From SZUA-320 sp963707875 (GTDB taxonomy: Bacteria; Gemmatimonadota; Gemmatimonadetes; Gemmatimonadales; GWC2-71-9), in assembly GCA_963707875.1 (NCBI GenBank), contig CAVPRU010000014.1, forward strand, positions 806,001-870,000: a DNA stretch of 64,000 nucleotides, read 5' to 3'. Below, one piece after another: positions 1-8,732 of this stretch. Both the position numbers and the translations under genes were made by a program. How positions within the stretch are numbered: position 1 is the stretch's first letter; every line of letters begins with the position of its first letter. The notes under the pieces are model-generated. The model ran no database searches. It was not told the DNA's origin and was given only the letters and a program-made list of their open reading frames with translations.

Positions 1-36
1 CCCGGCCAGCAGCACCCGAACAGGGTTATCATCCTC

Positions 37-918
37 ATGGATCATATGCACAGCACCGCCTCCACCTCGTTGCTTGGGGCGCACGTCTCCATCGCGGGCG
101 GGATTCCTCTGGCACCTGCCCGGGGCCGCGCGTTCGGCGCCACGGCGATTCAGATCTTCACCAAGACCCCGAATCAGTGGCGGGACCCGGCCATCACGGC
201 GACCACCGCCGATCAGTTCCGCAAGTCCCTGTCAGAACACGACATCCAATACGTCATCGGGCACGATTCGTACCTGATCAACCTGGCCTCCCCCGACCCC
301 ACCGTAAGTCGAAGATCGATAAGGGCTTTCCACCACGAGTTGGAGCGGTGCCACACCCTCGGTGTGGCCGATCTGGTGTCGCACCCGGGCAACTACATTG
401 ATGACCAGGACCAGGGTGAGGAGCGGAACGCGCTGAGGATCACCGAATGCCTGCAGCAGGTTCCGGGGGTACGGCTGCTGCTGGAAACCACCGCCGGAGC
501 GGGGACCGCCCTGGGGGCCAACTTCGGCAGCCTGGCCCGGATTCGATCGCTGATCGCCCCGGGGGTAAGGGACCGGGTGGGGTTCTGCGCCGACACCTGT
601 CACCTCTACAGCGCTGGCTACGATCTGAAGCACAACTGGGACGGGGTGTGGGAGGCGTGGGAGCGGCGACTCGGTCTCGACAGGCTCTGGTGCCTCCACC
701 TCAACGATTCCAAGACCCCGTTGGGGTCGCGGCGAGACCGACACGAACTGATCGGCGAAGGGAGCCTGGGTCCGGAGCCGTTCCGCCAGCTGATGCGCGA
801 TTCTCGGCTGGCAGCGGTTCCCAAGATCCTGGAGACGCCCAAGGGCGAGGGGGACACCAACGATCGGAAGATGCTGCGGCGGCTGAGGGCCTATGCCCGA
901 GGCGGGACACGCGGTTGA
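37..918 (+). CDS. nfo: Deoxyribonuclease IV (AP endonuclease)
   Basis: This enzyme of base excision repair cuts the phosphodiester bond 5' to abasic sites and removes blocked 3' ends in the cytoplasm. The 293-residue protein begins its fold at LLGAHVSIAGG (about residue 12) and carries the zinc-ligand motifs of the endonuclease IV TIM barrel in order: SHPGNY (about 115), LLLETTAG (about 147), CADTCHLYSAGYD (about 187), HLNDSK (about 223) and a late ILETP (about 265). Length matches the family. The start is uncertain: ATG at 37 and ATG at 46 both precede the conserved core, and TATCAT at 27-32 could be the -10 element, which would favour a near-leaderless start at 46. Family identity is clear. 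Confidence 0.95.
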   Translation: MDHMHSTASTSLLGAHVSIAGGIPLAPARGRAFGATAIQIFTKTPNQWRDPAITATTADQFRKSLSEHDIQYVIGHDSYLINLASPDPTVSRRSIRAFHHELERCHTLGVADLVSHPGNYIDDQDQGEERNALRITECLQQVPGVRLLLETTAGAGTALGANFGSLARIRSLIAPGVRDRVGFCADTCHLYSAGYDLKHNWDGVWEAWERRLGLDRLWCLHLNDSKTPLGSRRDRHELIGEGSLGPEPFRQLMRDSRLAAVPKILETPKGEGDTNDRKMLRRLRAYARGGTRG

Positions 919-973
919 CCCCCGACTGCCCGCGGCGACCCCCCGGAGCTAGTCCTCTTCCCGGAGCTGCTCG

Positions 974-1393
974 ATGAATCCCCCCAATCCCAGGCACCCC
1001 CCCGTTCGCTTGGAAAACACCACTCCGATTCTTCGGGTCAGCCACCTTGCCGGCAGTGTGGATTACTACACCACGGTCCTGGGGTTCTCGGTTGACTGGA
1101 TCGTCCCCGACAACATGGGATCAGTCTCCCGCGACGGGCATGGGTTGATGCTCTGCCTGAACGACCAGGGCCAGGCCGGAACCTGGGTCTGGTGCGGAGT
1201 GAGCGACGTTGAGTCGCTGTGGCAGGAGTACCGCTCGGCCGGTGCCATCATCCGTCTGCCACCCACCAACTACTCCTGGGCGCGGGAAATCCATGTCCAG
1301 GATCCCGATGGACATGTCCTCCGGTTCGGCTCGGAACCGCTGGAGGACCAGCCCATCGTCGACTGGGTCGCCTGGTACGCCGACGGAACCTGA
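974..1393 (+). CDS. VOC-family (glyoxalase/bleomycin-resistance fold) protein
   Basis: A 139-residue single-domain protein of the vicinal oxygen chelate superfamily. The N-terminal half has the usual LRVSHLAGSVDYYTTVLGF start of a beta-alpha-beta-beta-beta module, and the C-terminal half ends with the typical IHVQDPDGHVLRFGSE metal-ligand strand. Members include glyoxalases, dioxygenases and drug-binding resistance proteins, and the sequence does not show which activity applies. GGAG at about 962-965 lies 8 nt before the ATG. The gene sits between endonuclease IV and the ChaN-like lipoprotein on the same strand, without an obvious functional link. Confidence 0.85.
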   Translation: MNPPNPRHPPVRLENTTPILRVSHLAGSVDYYTTVLGFSVDWIVPDNMGSVSRDGHGLMLCLNDQGQAGTWVWCGVSDVESLWQEYRSAGAIIRLPPTNYSWAREIHVQDPDGHVLRFGSEPLEDQPIVDWVAWYADGT

Positions 1394-1426
1394 GGGCCGA
1401 CACCCCACCAGGGATTACTTTCCGGC

Positions 1427-2326
1427 ATGCCGACCCTCAGAACCCTGGCCCTGTGCCTCGCCGTCGCCGCCTGTGGTGGCACTACGGGTGCCCCCACGCC
1501 CTCACCCGCCGGCCTTCCGGACTCTGTCTCCATCTTCGAGGCTCGAACCGGCGCCCCGGTGAGCTACCCTGCCCTCCTGGCACGCCTGGCCGGAGCCGAC
1601 TTTGTCCTGCTGGGTGAGCTGCATGACAACCCGACCCATCACCGGGTCCGTGGTCTGCTGATTGACGCCTCAACGGCTCGGCCGCCCGCCGTGGTGTTCG
1701 AACAGCTCGCGGCCGCCGAGGCGGCGATTCCGATCCCCTCCCCCGGGGTACCGATCGAGAGCTGGCTGGACGCCAACGGGTTCGACCGGAAGGCATGGAA
1801 ATGGCCGCTGCATGCCCCGGCGGTGAACGCCGCCATCGCGTCCGGGCGGGCCGTCTGGGGCAGCGGCGTATCGCGGGAAGCCCTGCGATCGGTGGTGCGG
1901 GACGGAGCCCGGAGTGCCCCGGAACCCCTGTGGCGGCTCCTGGAGGCGACCCCGCTCGACAGCGCCGGGCGGGACGAGATGGACCACGAGCTGATCGTGG
2001 GACACTGCAACCAGCTCCCCGAATCGATGATCCCCGGGATGCGCGCCGCCCAGGAAATCCGGGACGCCGCCATGACCCGGGCAATGCTCTCCGCCGGGGT
2101 CGAGGGCCCGGCCTGGCTGATCGCCGGGAACGGGCACGTTCGCTCCGACGTGGCGGTGCCCCGGCTGCTGCGCGGCTCCGCGCCAGGTCGCTCGGTCCTG
2201 GTGGTGGGTCTGCTGGAATACGGCTCTGCGGGCCAGCTTCCCGACTTCGAGCCAGGACGATACGATCTGGTGATCGTGACCCCACGGGCCACCCGCGAGG
2301 ATCCATGCGCCACGATGGGAGAATGA
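1427..2326 (+). CDS. ChaN-family lipoprotein
   Basis: A 299-residue putative lipoprotein. The N-terminus is a short hydrophobic stretch ending in the lipobox AVAAC (Cys about residue 16), so export and lipid anchoring are expected. The core shows the ChaN/haem-binding-uptake signature FVLLGELHDNPTHHR at about residue 60, and ends with an AWLIAGNGHVRSD strand near residue 225, as in the ChaN/Tiki/erythromycin-esterase-like fold. Some ChaN proteins bind haem, but the role here is not shown. A -10-like TACTTT at 1416-1421 ends 5 nt before the ATG, suggesting a leaderless message. The stop overlaps the ATG of the next gene (ATGA at 2323-2326). Confidence 0.85.
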   Translation: MPTLRTLALCLAVAACGGTTGAPTPSPAGLPDSVSIFEARTGAPVSYPALLARLAGADFVLLGELHDNPTHHRVRGLLIDASTARPPAVVFEQLAAAEAAIPIPSPGVPIESWLDANGFDRKAWKWPLHAPAVNAAIASGRAVWGSGVSREALRSVVRDGARSAPEPLWRLLEATPLDSAGRDEMDHELIVGHCNQLPESMIPGMRAAQEIRDAAMTRAMLSAGVEGPAWLIAGNGHVRSDVAVPRLLRGSAPGRSVLVVGLLEYGSAGQLPDFEPGRYDLVIVTPRATREDPCATMGE

Positions 2327-2832
2327 GCGCCCCGCGAATGGCCGCCGTTCTGGGCTGGGCGCTCGTCTTGACGGTGGGTTGCGGGTCAACCGCGGAGCGG
2401 GACTCCGCCGCCGCCGATACCGCCATCGCCGCCGATACCGCCTTCTCCGCCCTGCAGGCCCGCGGCGCCACCGCCATGGGGGTAGACCAGTACACCTCGG
2501 CCCATGTCTTCGAGGCGCTCCCCGACGGCGGTCGGATCGTGCTCCAGCGCCAGGAGGACGACCCGGAGGGCACCGCCACGATCCGCGCCCACATGGCGGA
2601 TATCGCGACCCGGTTCGGAGCCGGTGACTTCTCGATTCCCGGGTTTGTCCACGCCCAGACGGTTCCCGGGACCAGGGTCATGACGGAGCGTGCCTCCCTG
2701 ATCCACTATGCGGTCGACACGCTCCCGCGAGGCGGCCAGCTGCGATTGACGACCACCGACCCGGACGCCATCGCGGCGATTCACGATTTCCTGGCGTTCC
2801 AGCGCCACGACCACAGGGCGTCAGGGCACTGA
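2323..2832 (+). CDS. Small lipoprotein of unknown function
   Basis: A 169-residue protein coupled to the ChaN-like gene by a 4-nt ATGA overlap, which fixes the start at 2323. It opens with a signal peptide ending in a lipobox LTVGC (Cys about residue 18), followed by an alanine/aspartate-rich linker and a compact domain containing GTATIRAHMADIATRFGAGD and ending in a histidine-rich tail (RHDHRASGH). The translational coupling suggests it works beside the ChaN-like lipoprotein in the envelope. I do not recognise the domain with certainty, so no function is given. Confidence 0.8.
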   Translation: MSAPRMAAVLGWALVLTVGCGSTAERDSAAADTAIAADTAFSALQARGATAMGVDQYTSAHVFEALPDGGRIVLQRQEDDPEGTATIRAHMADIATRFGAGDFSIPGFVHAQTVPGTRVMTERASLIHYAVDTLPRGGQLRLTTTDPDAIAAIHDFLAFQRHDHRASGH

Positions 2833-3007
2833 CCCCTCCCCTCCCGGTGCGCGGACCAGGCACTGGTGCGCAGAAGCGCCGCGGACCGTCGCAAGTTGCA
2901 TCCTACCCACTGATCGGCCATTTTTCTAGGCTCCGCGCACCCCCGGTAGTTCCCCCTTTCTGAACCGCGAGGCGGCCTTCTGGTGACGCGGTCTGGCCGC
3001 GCCGGTG

Positions 3008-3013
3008 TACCCT
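3008..3013 (+). promoter_or_regulatory. Candidate -10 element (TACCCT) before pckA
   Basis: TACCCT ends 9 nt before the pckA ATG at 3023, and no Shine-Dalgarno sequence lies between them. The surrounding CCGGTGTA-CCCTT resembles the stretch before uvrA (CCGGTGTA-TCCTT at 10391). This suggests a near-leaderless transcript. No convincing -35 hexamer was found. Confidence 0.35.
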
Positions 3014-3022
3014 TGAGTCGTT

Positions 3023-4612
3023 ATGCCTGACGCGAATGCGTCCGTTGCCGTCCCCCCCCAGGGCCTTACTCCCAAGCAGGTCTGGGCAAATCTCGGTACC
3101 CCGGCCCTGTACGAGCACTCGCTCCGCCGGGGCGAAGCCCAGTTGACCAACCGTGGGGCCATTGTCGTCAACACCACGCCCCATACCGGCCGCAGCCCCA
3201 AGGACAAGTTCGTCGTGGACGAGCCCGAGTCCACCGGGCGGATCTGGTGGGACCGGAATGAGCGGATGACCCCGGAACAGTTCGACCAGCTGTTCCAGAC
3301 GGTCAAGGACCACCTCAACGCCCAGACCGAGCTCTTCGTCCAGGACCTCTACGGGGGCGCCGACCAGGCAACCCGGCTCCCGGTCCGGTTCGTGACCCCC
3401 AATGCCTGGCACGCGTTGTTCGTCCGGAACATGTTCATTCGGCCTCCCCAAACCGACCTGACGGGGTTTACCCCAGGATTCACGGTGTACCACGCACCGG
3501 AGTGCCAGGCCGACCCCGCGGTCCACGGGACCCGGAGTTCGACCTTCATCGTGCTCAATTTCGACAAGCGGATGATCCTGATCGGCGGAACCCGCTATGC
3601 CGGCGAGATGAAGAAGTCGATCTTCACCGTCCTGAACTACCTGATGCCGCTCCAGAACGTCCTCTCCATGCACTGCTCCGCCAACGTGGGCCCCGCCGGG
3701 GACACAGCCATCTTTTTCGGTCTTTCGGGCACCGGGAAGACGACCCTCTCGGCGGACACCAGCCGCAAGCTCATCGGGGACGACGAGCACGGCTGGAGCG
3801 CGAACGGGGTCTTCAACTTCGAAGGCGGTTGTTACGCCAAGGTGATCAAGCTGAGCGCCCAGGGCGAACCGGAGATCTACGGCGCGACCCAGATGTTCGG
3901 CACCGTGCTGGAGAACTGCGTCCTGGAGCCGGCCACCGCCGAGATTGACTTCGACAACGACCGGATCACCGAAAACACCCGGGCCAGCTACCCCATCGAG
4001 TTCATCCCCAACCACGAGCCGACCGGCCAGGCGGGGCACCCGACGAACGTCGTCTTCCTGACGGCGGATGCGTTCGGGGTCATGCCGCCGATCGCCCGGC
4101 TCACCGCCGAGCAGGCGATGTATCACTTCCTCTCGGGCTACACCGCCAAGGTGGCGGGCACCGAGCGCGGGGTGACGGAACCAACGGCCACTTTCTCCTC
4201 CTGCTTTGGCGCACCGTTTCTTCCGCTCCATCCCGGAGTGTACGCCAGGATGCTGGGCGAGCGGATTGCCGAGCACGGTGCCCGGGTCTGGCTGGTCAAC
4301 ACCGGGTGGACCGGCGGGGCATACGGCACCGGCCACCGGATGAAGCTGGGCCACACCCGGGCGATGGTGAACGCGGCACTGTCCGGTCAGCTCGACGCCG
4401 TGAGCTGCACCAGGGACCCGGTCTTCGGGTTCGAAGTGCCAACCGCGGTGCCGGGTGTTCCGGCGGAGGTGCTGTCGCCCCGGGGCACCTGGAAGGACCC
4501 CGCGGCCTACGACGCCCAGGCGGCCAAGCTGGCCACGATGTTCCGGGAGAACTTCAGGGTCTTCGCGGACCAGGTGCCCGCCGAGGTCACCGCGGCCGGC
4601 CCCACGGCATGA
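3023..4612 (+). CDS. pckA: Phosphoenolpyruvate carboxykinase (ATP)
   Basis: Converts oxaloacetate and ATP to phosphoenolpyruvate, ADP and CO2, the first committed step of gluconeogenesis. The 529-residue length fits the ATP-dependent family. Visible hallmarks are the substrate loop GRSPKDKF (about residue 55), the kinase-1a P-loop GLSGTGKTTLS (about 232), the metal and kinase-2 region LIGDDEHGWS (about 249) and the ENTRASYPIEF segment (about 317). The stop overlaps the start of the HD-domain gene by ATGA, so the two are likely cotranscribed. The 190 nt upstream hold no gene that I can support. Confidence 0.97.
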   Translation: MPDANASVAVPPQGLTPKQVWANLGTPALYEHSLRRGEAQLTNRGAIVVNTTPHTGRSPKDKFVVDEPESTGRIWWDRNERMTPEQFDQLFQTVKDHLNAQTELFVQDLYGGADQATRLPVRFVTPNAWHALFVRNMFIRPPQTDLTGFTPGFTVYHAPECQADPAVHGTRSSTFIVLNFDKRMILIGGTRYAGEMKKSIFTVLNYLMPLQNVLSMHCSANVGPAGDTAIFFGLSGTGKTTLSADTSRKLIGDDEHGWSANGVFNFEGGCYAKVIKLSAQGEPEIYGATQMFGTVLENCVLEPATAEIDFDNDRITENTRASYPIEFIPNHEPTGQAGHPTNVVFLTADAFGVMPPIARLTAEQAMYHFLSGYTAKVAGTERGVTEPTATFSSCFGAPFLPLHPGVYARMLGERIAEHGARVWLVNTGWTGGAYGTGHRMKLGHTRAMVNAALSGQLDAVSCTRDPVFGFEVPTAVPGVPAEVLSPRGTWKDPAAYDAQAAKLATMFRENFRVFADQVPAEVTAAGPTA

Positions 4613-5892
4613 GCCGCGAGCGGGAGCGCGAGTTCGAAGTCGTTCGCGACCCGCTCTGGGACAACATCCGACTGGACGGCGCGGCCCTGGCCGTGCTCGA
4701 CACCCCCGCCGTCCAGCGGCTCCGCTACGTCCGGCAGCTGGGGCACGCGTTCCTGGTCTACCCCGGCGCCACCCACAGCCGGTTCGAACACGCCCTGGGG
4801 GCCTACCACCTGGCCCGCCGGGCGCTGGCCATCCTGGACGAGCGTGGGGAGCTCGACGGCATTGATCCGGCCGACCTGGTCGCCGTCCCGCTCGCCGCCC
4901 TGCTCCACGACATCGGCCACTATCCGTTCTCCCACGCCCTCGAAGAGGCCGGCTTCCCGGGCCACGAGGCGCTCGGCGCCGCGCGACTCGAGGCTCCACC
5001 CCTGTCCACCGTCCTGGCCCAACTTGGCGGCCCCGGACTCGCCCGGCGGATTGGCGAACTGATCCAGGGCCGGAGCAGCAGTCCGTTGCAGGGCCTGATT
5101 TCCGGCACCCTCGACCTCGACAAGATCGACTACCTGAGCCGCGACGCCCGGATGTGCGGGGTGCCCTATGGGATGCTCGACGTGGACCGCCTGCTGGCCT
5201 CGATCACGCTGGTCGAGGGTCCCGGCGGACTGGAGATCGGGATCCATGAAAAGGGTGCCAGCGCGATGGAATCGCTGCTCTTCGCCAAGTACCAGATGTA
5301 CCGGAACGTTTACTGGCATCACGCGGTCCGAAGTGCCACCTGCATGTTCAAGCGGGCGGTCCGCGAGGCCGTGGCCGCCGGGTCAGTGTCGACGGCAGAA
5401 CTCCCGGAGCTGACCGACGACGCCTTCATGCAGCGCCTCATCGGCGAGGGCAGCAGCACCATGGCCGCCGCGATCCGCTCCAGGCGGCTCTTCAAGCGGG
5501 CGCTCGATCTTCCGGCGAGCGACGTCCCCGAATCGGCTGGCTGGGTAGTGGAGGACGCCGGTCTGCTGGCCCTGGTGGAAGATCAGGTCGCGCGCGAGGT
5601 GGGGCTGGAGTCGGGTGAGCTGCTGATCGACTTCCCCACCCGCGAGAACATGCTGTCGGTCGACCTGCGCCTCAAGCTTCGGGGCGGTGGCGTAGAACAC
5701 CTGACCGATGCCGGCCTGACCGGTCAACTGGGGCTGCCGAGGATTGCCGACCAGTTGTACCGGAGCGCCCGCCGACTTCGGGTGTTCGTCGCCAGGCCTG
5801 CGGACCGGAGCCTCGACGGAATGGCCGCCCTGGTGGGGCTTCCCGCGGGGGAAGTCACTCGCCGGCTCGACGCCGTCAGCCCCCTTCTATAG
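4609..5892 (+). CDS. HD-domain phosphohydrolase (SAMHD1/dGTPase-like)
   Basis: A 427-residue cytoplasmic metal-dependent phosphohydrolase. The early motif RLRYVRQLGHAFLVYPGATH, with HSRFEH just after, and the catalytic LLHDIGHYPFSH (about residue 100) give the H...HD signature of the deoxynucleoside triphosphohydrolase/SAMHD1 group. A second conserved block, LDLDKIDYLSRDARMCG, lies near residue 170 and is typical of the same family. The start at 4609 overlaps the pckA stop (ATGA), implying coupled translation. The substrate, possibly dNTPs or another phosphate ester, cannot be told from sequence. The tail is family-typical and intact. Confidence 0.9.
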   Translation: MSREREREFEVVRDPLWDNIRLDGAALAVLDTPAVQRLRYVRQLGHAFLVYPGATHSRFEHALGAYHLARRALAILDERGELDGIDPADLVAVPLAALLHDIGHYPFSHALEEAGFPGHEALGAARLEAPPLSTVLAQLGGPGLARRIGELIQGRSSSPLQGLISGTLDLDKIDYLSRDARMCGVPYGMLDVDRLLASITLVEGPGGLEIGIHEKGASAMESLLFAKYQMYRNVYWHHAVRSATCMFKRAVREAVAAGSVSTAELPELTDDAFMQRLIGEGSSTMAAAIRSRRLFKRALDLPASDVPESAGWVVEDAGLLALVEDQVAREVGLESGELLIDFPTRENMLSVDLRLKLRGGGVEHLTDAGLTGQLGLPRIADQLYRSARRLRVFVARPADRSLDGMAALVGLPAGEVTRRLDAVSPLL

Positions 5893-6068
5893 CGTCACGC
5901 TTGCGGGGCTTCAGGGGCGGTCCGTGCTATCTGGAAGGCCTGTCGGAGCGTAAGTACCCTTGGGCGCTCCTGAAGCCTGTCGGATGTCGTCTCGACCGCC
6001 GCCGCCGTCCAACCGGTCACCGGGTGGATCGTCATCCGGTAACGCCTCACCACGTCCCAAGACAAGAC

Positions 6069-6099
6069 AAGGGGGCCGGTCCCGAAGACCGGCCCCCTT
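6069..6099. terminator. Bidirectional hairpin terminator between converging genes
   Basis: A perfect 10-bp GC stem, GGGGGCCGGT at 6071-6080 paired with ACCGGCCCCC at 6088-6097, is extended by two A-T pairs and closes on a 7-nt loop. Read on the minus strand the loop contains UUCG, a stabilising tetraloop. It lies 22 nt past the PP2C stop (minus strand) and 177 nt past the HD gene (plus strand), so it probably ends both units, chiefly the PP2C operon. Confidence 0.8.
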
Positions 6100-6120
6100 T
6101 GCCTATCCACGCCGAAGGCG

Positions 6121-6888
6121 CTACGCCCCGGGGTCGGTCCCGTTGCCGGCCGGACCCTCAACGGAGTCCACCCGGACCACGATCGCGGTGATATTGTCGA
6201 GCCCGCCCCGCCGGTTGGCATCGGCGATCATCTTCCGGATCCACGCTTCCGGATCGCTCTGCTCGGACAGGATCCGGGCCAGTTGGTCGTCTTCGAGCAT
6301 CCCGGTCAGTCCATCGGAGGCCAGCAGCACCACGTCTCCCGTCTCCAGCGCCCCGAAGTAGATGTCCGGCACCACTTCCTCGTTGGAGCCGACGCACCGG
6401 GTGATCACGTTGCCGTAGGGGTGGGTCCGAGCCTGCTCGGGTGTCAGCAGGCCGGCGTCCACCTGCTCCTGCACATAGCTGTGGTCCCGGGTGATCTGGT
6501 GGAGCCGGCCCTGCCGAAGCACATAGGCCCGTGAGTCACCGACCTGTCCAATCAGGTATCGCTTGGGGAACAGCACCAGCACCGTGGTGGTGGTCCCCAT
6601 CCCCTTCTTTTCCTGCTCCACCAGGGTCCGCCGGAAGATTGCGCCGTTGGCCGACTGGATGGCCTGGAAGAGTTTGCCGGCCACCTCCACGTCGGGCAGC
6701 GCCCGGAACTCCCCAAGCGTGTCATCGATGATCTGCACCGCCATCTCGCTGGCCACTTCCCCGGCGGCATGGCCACCCATCCCGTCCGCCACGATGAACA
6801 CCCCCCGGTCCACCCGCATGAGGTGAAAGTCCTCATTGAGTGACCGGACAATGCCCTTGTCCGTCCCAGCCGCGCAGGTGACGAACAT
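6121..6888 (-). CDS. PP2C-family serine/threonine phosphatase
   Basis: A 255-residue cytoplasmic metal-dependent protein phosphatase. All the PPM motifs are present in order: SLNED (about residue 16), VADGMGGHAAGE (about 33), GQVGDSRAY (about 113), ASDGLTGM (about 190) and GGLDNITAIVV (about 229). Such enzymes remove phosphate from Ser/Thr residues placed by Hanks-type kinases, many of which occur in this window. It lies 2 nt after the FHA-domain gene, so the two are translated from one message, and the FHA protein would read the same phosphorylation marks. Confidence 0.95.
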   Translation of the reverse strand: MFVTCAAGTDKGIVRSLNEDFHLMRVDRGVFIVADGMGGHAAGEVASEMAVQIIDDTLGEFRALPDVEVAGKLFQAIQSANGAIFRRTLVEQEKKGMGTTTTVLVLFPKRYLIGQVGDSRAYVLRQGRLHQITRDHSYVQEQVDAGLLTPEQARTHPYGNVITRCVGSNEEVVPDIYFGALETGDVVLLASDGLTGMLEDDQLARILSEQSDPEAWIRKMIADANRRGGLDNITAIVVRVDSVEGPAGNGTDPGA

Positions 6889-6890
6889 GG

Positions 6891-7376
6891 TCAGATCAGA
6901 AGGAAGGCAAGCATGGCGACCACAGAAACGACCCCCGCAAGGATGATCCCGCCGTACTCAACCTGCAGGCTGCGTGCCTCGGCCTTCGGGGGGGTCCGAC
7001 CCGGGAGATGCGAGCGCAGGGTCTCCTTCCTGACCCCGAACATGGTGTCGTGCAATCGCTCACGCCCACCGACCGGAGGGGTGTCCGGGCCGCCGGCGGG
7101 GTGTTCAGGGTTGATGACCTTGAGTTGGTGCTCCCCGATCTTGATCACATCCCCGTGGAGCAGGGGCATGGCCTCCCGCTGGGCGGTGACGCCATTGACC
7201 AGGATGTCTACCGCCTCCGCCGTCGGGGTGATGGTCGCCATCCGGGTCCCGAGTTTCCGGACGGTGGCGTGTTTGGGACTCAGACTGGCCAGAACAAGAC
7301 CCGACCCGGGATCGCTCCCGATCAGGAAGTCGCGGTCCGTCAGGGTATACCGCTGACCCTTGTGCTCGAGCTGCAT
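6891..7376 (-). CDS. FHA-domain protein with C-terminal membrane anchor
   Basis: A 161-residue protein. The start is the ATG at 7376 (MQLEHKGQRYTLTDRDFLIG), because translation further upstream has no conserved features and runs into the preceding gene. Residues 1-85 are an FHA phosphothreonine-binding domain with the expected FLIGSDPGSGLVL, LSPKHATV and ILVNG landmarks. A charged linker of about 50 residues follows, and the protein ends in one hydrophobic helix (IILAGVVSVVAMLAFLLI), suggesting a tail-anchored protein with its FHA head in the cytoplasm. It sits between the flippase-like and PP2C genes and could recruit phosphorylated partners to the membrane next to the phosphatase. Confidence 0.88.
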   Translation of the reverse strand: MQLEHKGQRYTLTDRDFLIGSDPGSGLVLASLSPKHATVRKLGTRMATITPTAEAVDILVNGVTAQREAMPLLHGDVIKIGEHQLKVINPEHPAGGPDTPPVGGRERLHDTMFGVRKETLRSHLPGRTPPKAEARSLQVEYGGIILAGVVSVVAMLAFLLI

Positions 7377-7458
7377 GCCGATGGCTATCCCTTGAGGTCG
7401 CTGGGGTTTGTGAAGGTATTGAGCGAAGGCTGGGGCCGCAAGCGACCAGGGCTCCCCA

Positions 7459-8544
7459 TCAGCCGGCCTCCGGCTGGAGGGGACCCGGTTCGCCGGCTTC
7501 CAGGCTCTGGAGTCCCGAGCGGAGCCACCCGTAGAATACCCCGGCTCCCACCATGACCGTGGTGTAGGTGACAAACACCCGCCAGAGCAGGGTGTAGAGG
7601 GCTACCAGTTCCTTGGGAACGTAGATGGACATCACGGCGGCTGAGAGGATCTCCCCCAATCCGGAGGCGCCGGGGGTCGGCGCGAAGTAGAGCAGGAAGG
7701 TGATCAGGGTCTGCAGCAGCAGCACATCGATGAAGTTGGCGTGGATCCCGATCGCCCGGAGCGCGGCGTACCCGGCCAGCAGACGGGGCCCGTAGGCTGC
7801 CCCGGTCAGCAGCACCCCCAGCAGGATCGCCAACCATCCCCGGGGACTGTTATACGCGGTCAGGGAGGCGTGCGCCTGGTCAATCCCGACCCGCAGATCC
7901 TCAATTCTCGCGGCGACCCGGATACTCCTCCGGCTGATGACGCCGGCCAGCTTGTGGATCAGGGTTCGGGCCAATCCGGGCGCCACGATCAGAAAAAGTA
8001 GCAAGAGGCCCAGTCCACCGAAGACCGCCAGGCTTCCCTTGAACAGGTCGAGCATCGAGAGCCCGAGCACGTCGCCCTTCTGGCCCAGGGACTGGCCGGC
8101 GCCGAGCACCAGGGCCATCGGCCCAGCGACCGCGAAGAAGATCACCGTGGTGATGAACGACATCAGGATGGTCGTGAGCCCGACCGGAATCGGGACGCCG
8201 TAGCGCTTCATGGCGTAGACCATCATCGGCCCGGCCCCGCCATGGACCGGTGTCAGGTAGCCAGCCCACGCCCCCATGCCCCCAGCCACGGCCATCCCCT
8301 TGAGCGAGGCCTGAGGCCAGACGTGCCGGGAGATGATCCAATGGCGCAGCCCACCGCCGATCCAGTCGAGCGAGGCAATGGCGCAACCGATGACCAGCCA
8401 GAGCGGCTGGATATGTCCCAGGGAGCCGAGGAAGTCCTGGTAGTTCTTGCCCCACAGCAGGACTGCCGAGAACCCGATCAGGGAGGCCAGCAGCGAGAGT
8501 TGCAGCCCCCGCCGCAGGACCTTCGGGGTCACGATTATGGCCAT
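7459..8544 (-). CDS. Flippase-like integral membrane protein (UPF0104/LPG synthase TM family)
   Basis: A 361-residue polytopic inner-membrane protein with about seven to eight hydrophobic helices, matching the UPF0104 / lysylphosphatidylglycerol synthase transmembrane family. Conserved landmarks are the GGGLRHWIISR segment (about residue 63), GYLTPVHGGAGPMMVYAMKRYG (split here by many small residues, about 95-116) and the later LLYFAPTPGASGLGE (about 292). Relatives flip lipids or supply the membrane half of MprF. No synthase domain is attached here. It is first in a minus-strand set with the FHA and PP2C genes, 82 nt before the FHA start. Confidence 0.85.
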   Translation of the reverse strand: MAIIVTPKVLRRGLQLSLLASLIGFSAVLLWGKNYQDFLGSLGHIQPLWLVIGCAIASLDWIGGGLRHWIISRHVWPQASLKGMAVAGGMGAWAGYLTPVHGGAGPMMVYAMKRYGVPIPVGLTTILMSFITTVIFFAVAGPMALVLGAGQSLGQKGDVLGLSMLDLFKGSLAVFGGLGLLLLFLIVAPGLARTLIHKLAGVISRRSIRVAARIEDLRVGIDQAHASLTAYNSPRGWLAILLGVLLTGAAYGPRLLAGYAALRAIGIHANFIDVLLLQTLITFLLYFAPTPGASGLGEILSAAVMSIYVPKELVALYTLLWRVFVTYTTVMVGAGVFYGWLRSGLQSLEAGEPGPLQPEAG

Positions 8545-8595
8545 TGAACCTGAATGGTACGGCCCCGGCGGGTGGCGGTCAAATGCGGGGCCTCC

Positions 8596-8624
8596 TTGAC
8601 TGATGCACCGGTGAAACGTAGGTT
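8596..8624 (+). promoter_or_regulatory. Candidate sigma-70 promoter for the eptA-like gene
   Basis: TTGACT at 8596-8601 and TAGGTT at 8619-8624 are separated by exactly 17 nt and lie 108 nt upstream of the ATG at 8733. They fall in the spacer between divergently transcribed genes. Confidence 0.5.
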
Positions 8625-8732
8625 AGCGCGCCGTGTCGAGCTGCCACCCCGGCAGCTGTCACCATCACGTCTCGAACGAATAGACACACCCTGGACCAGA
8701 AGCACCCACCTGGAACCGCGACCAGTTCGATC

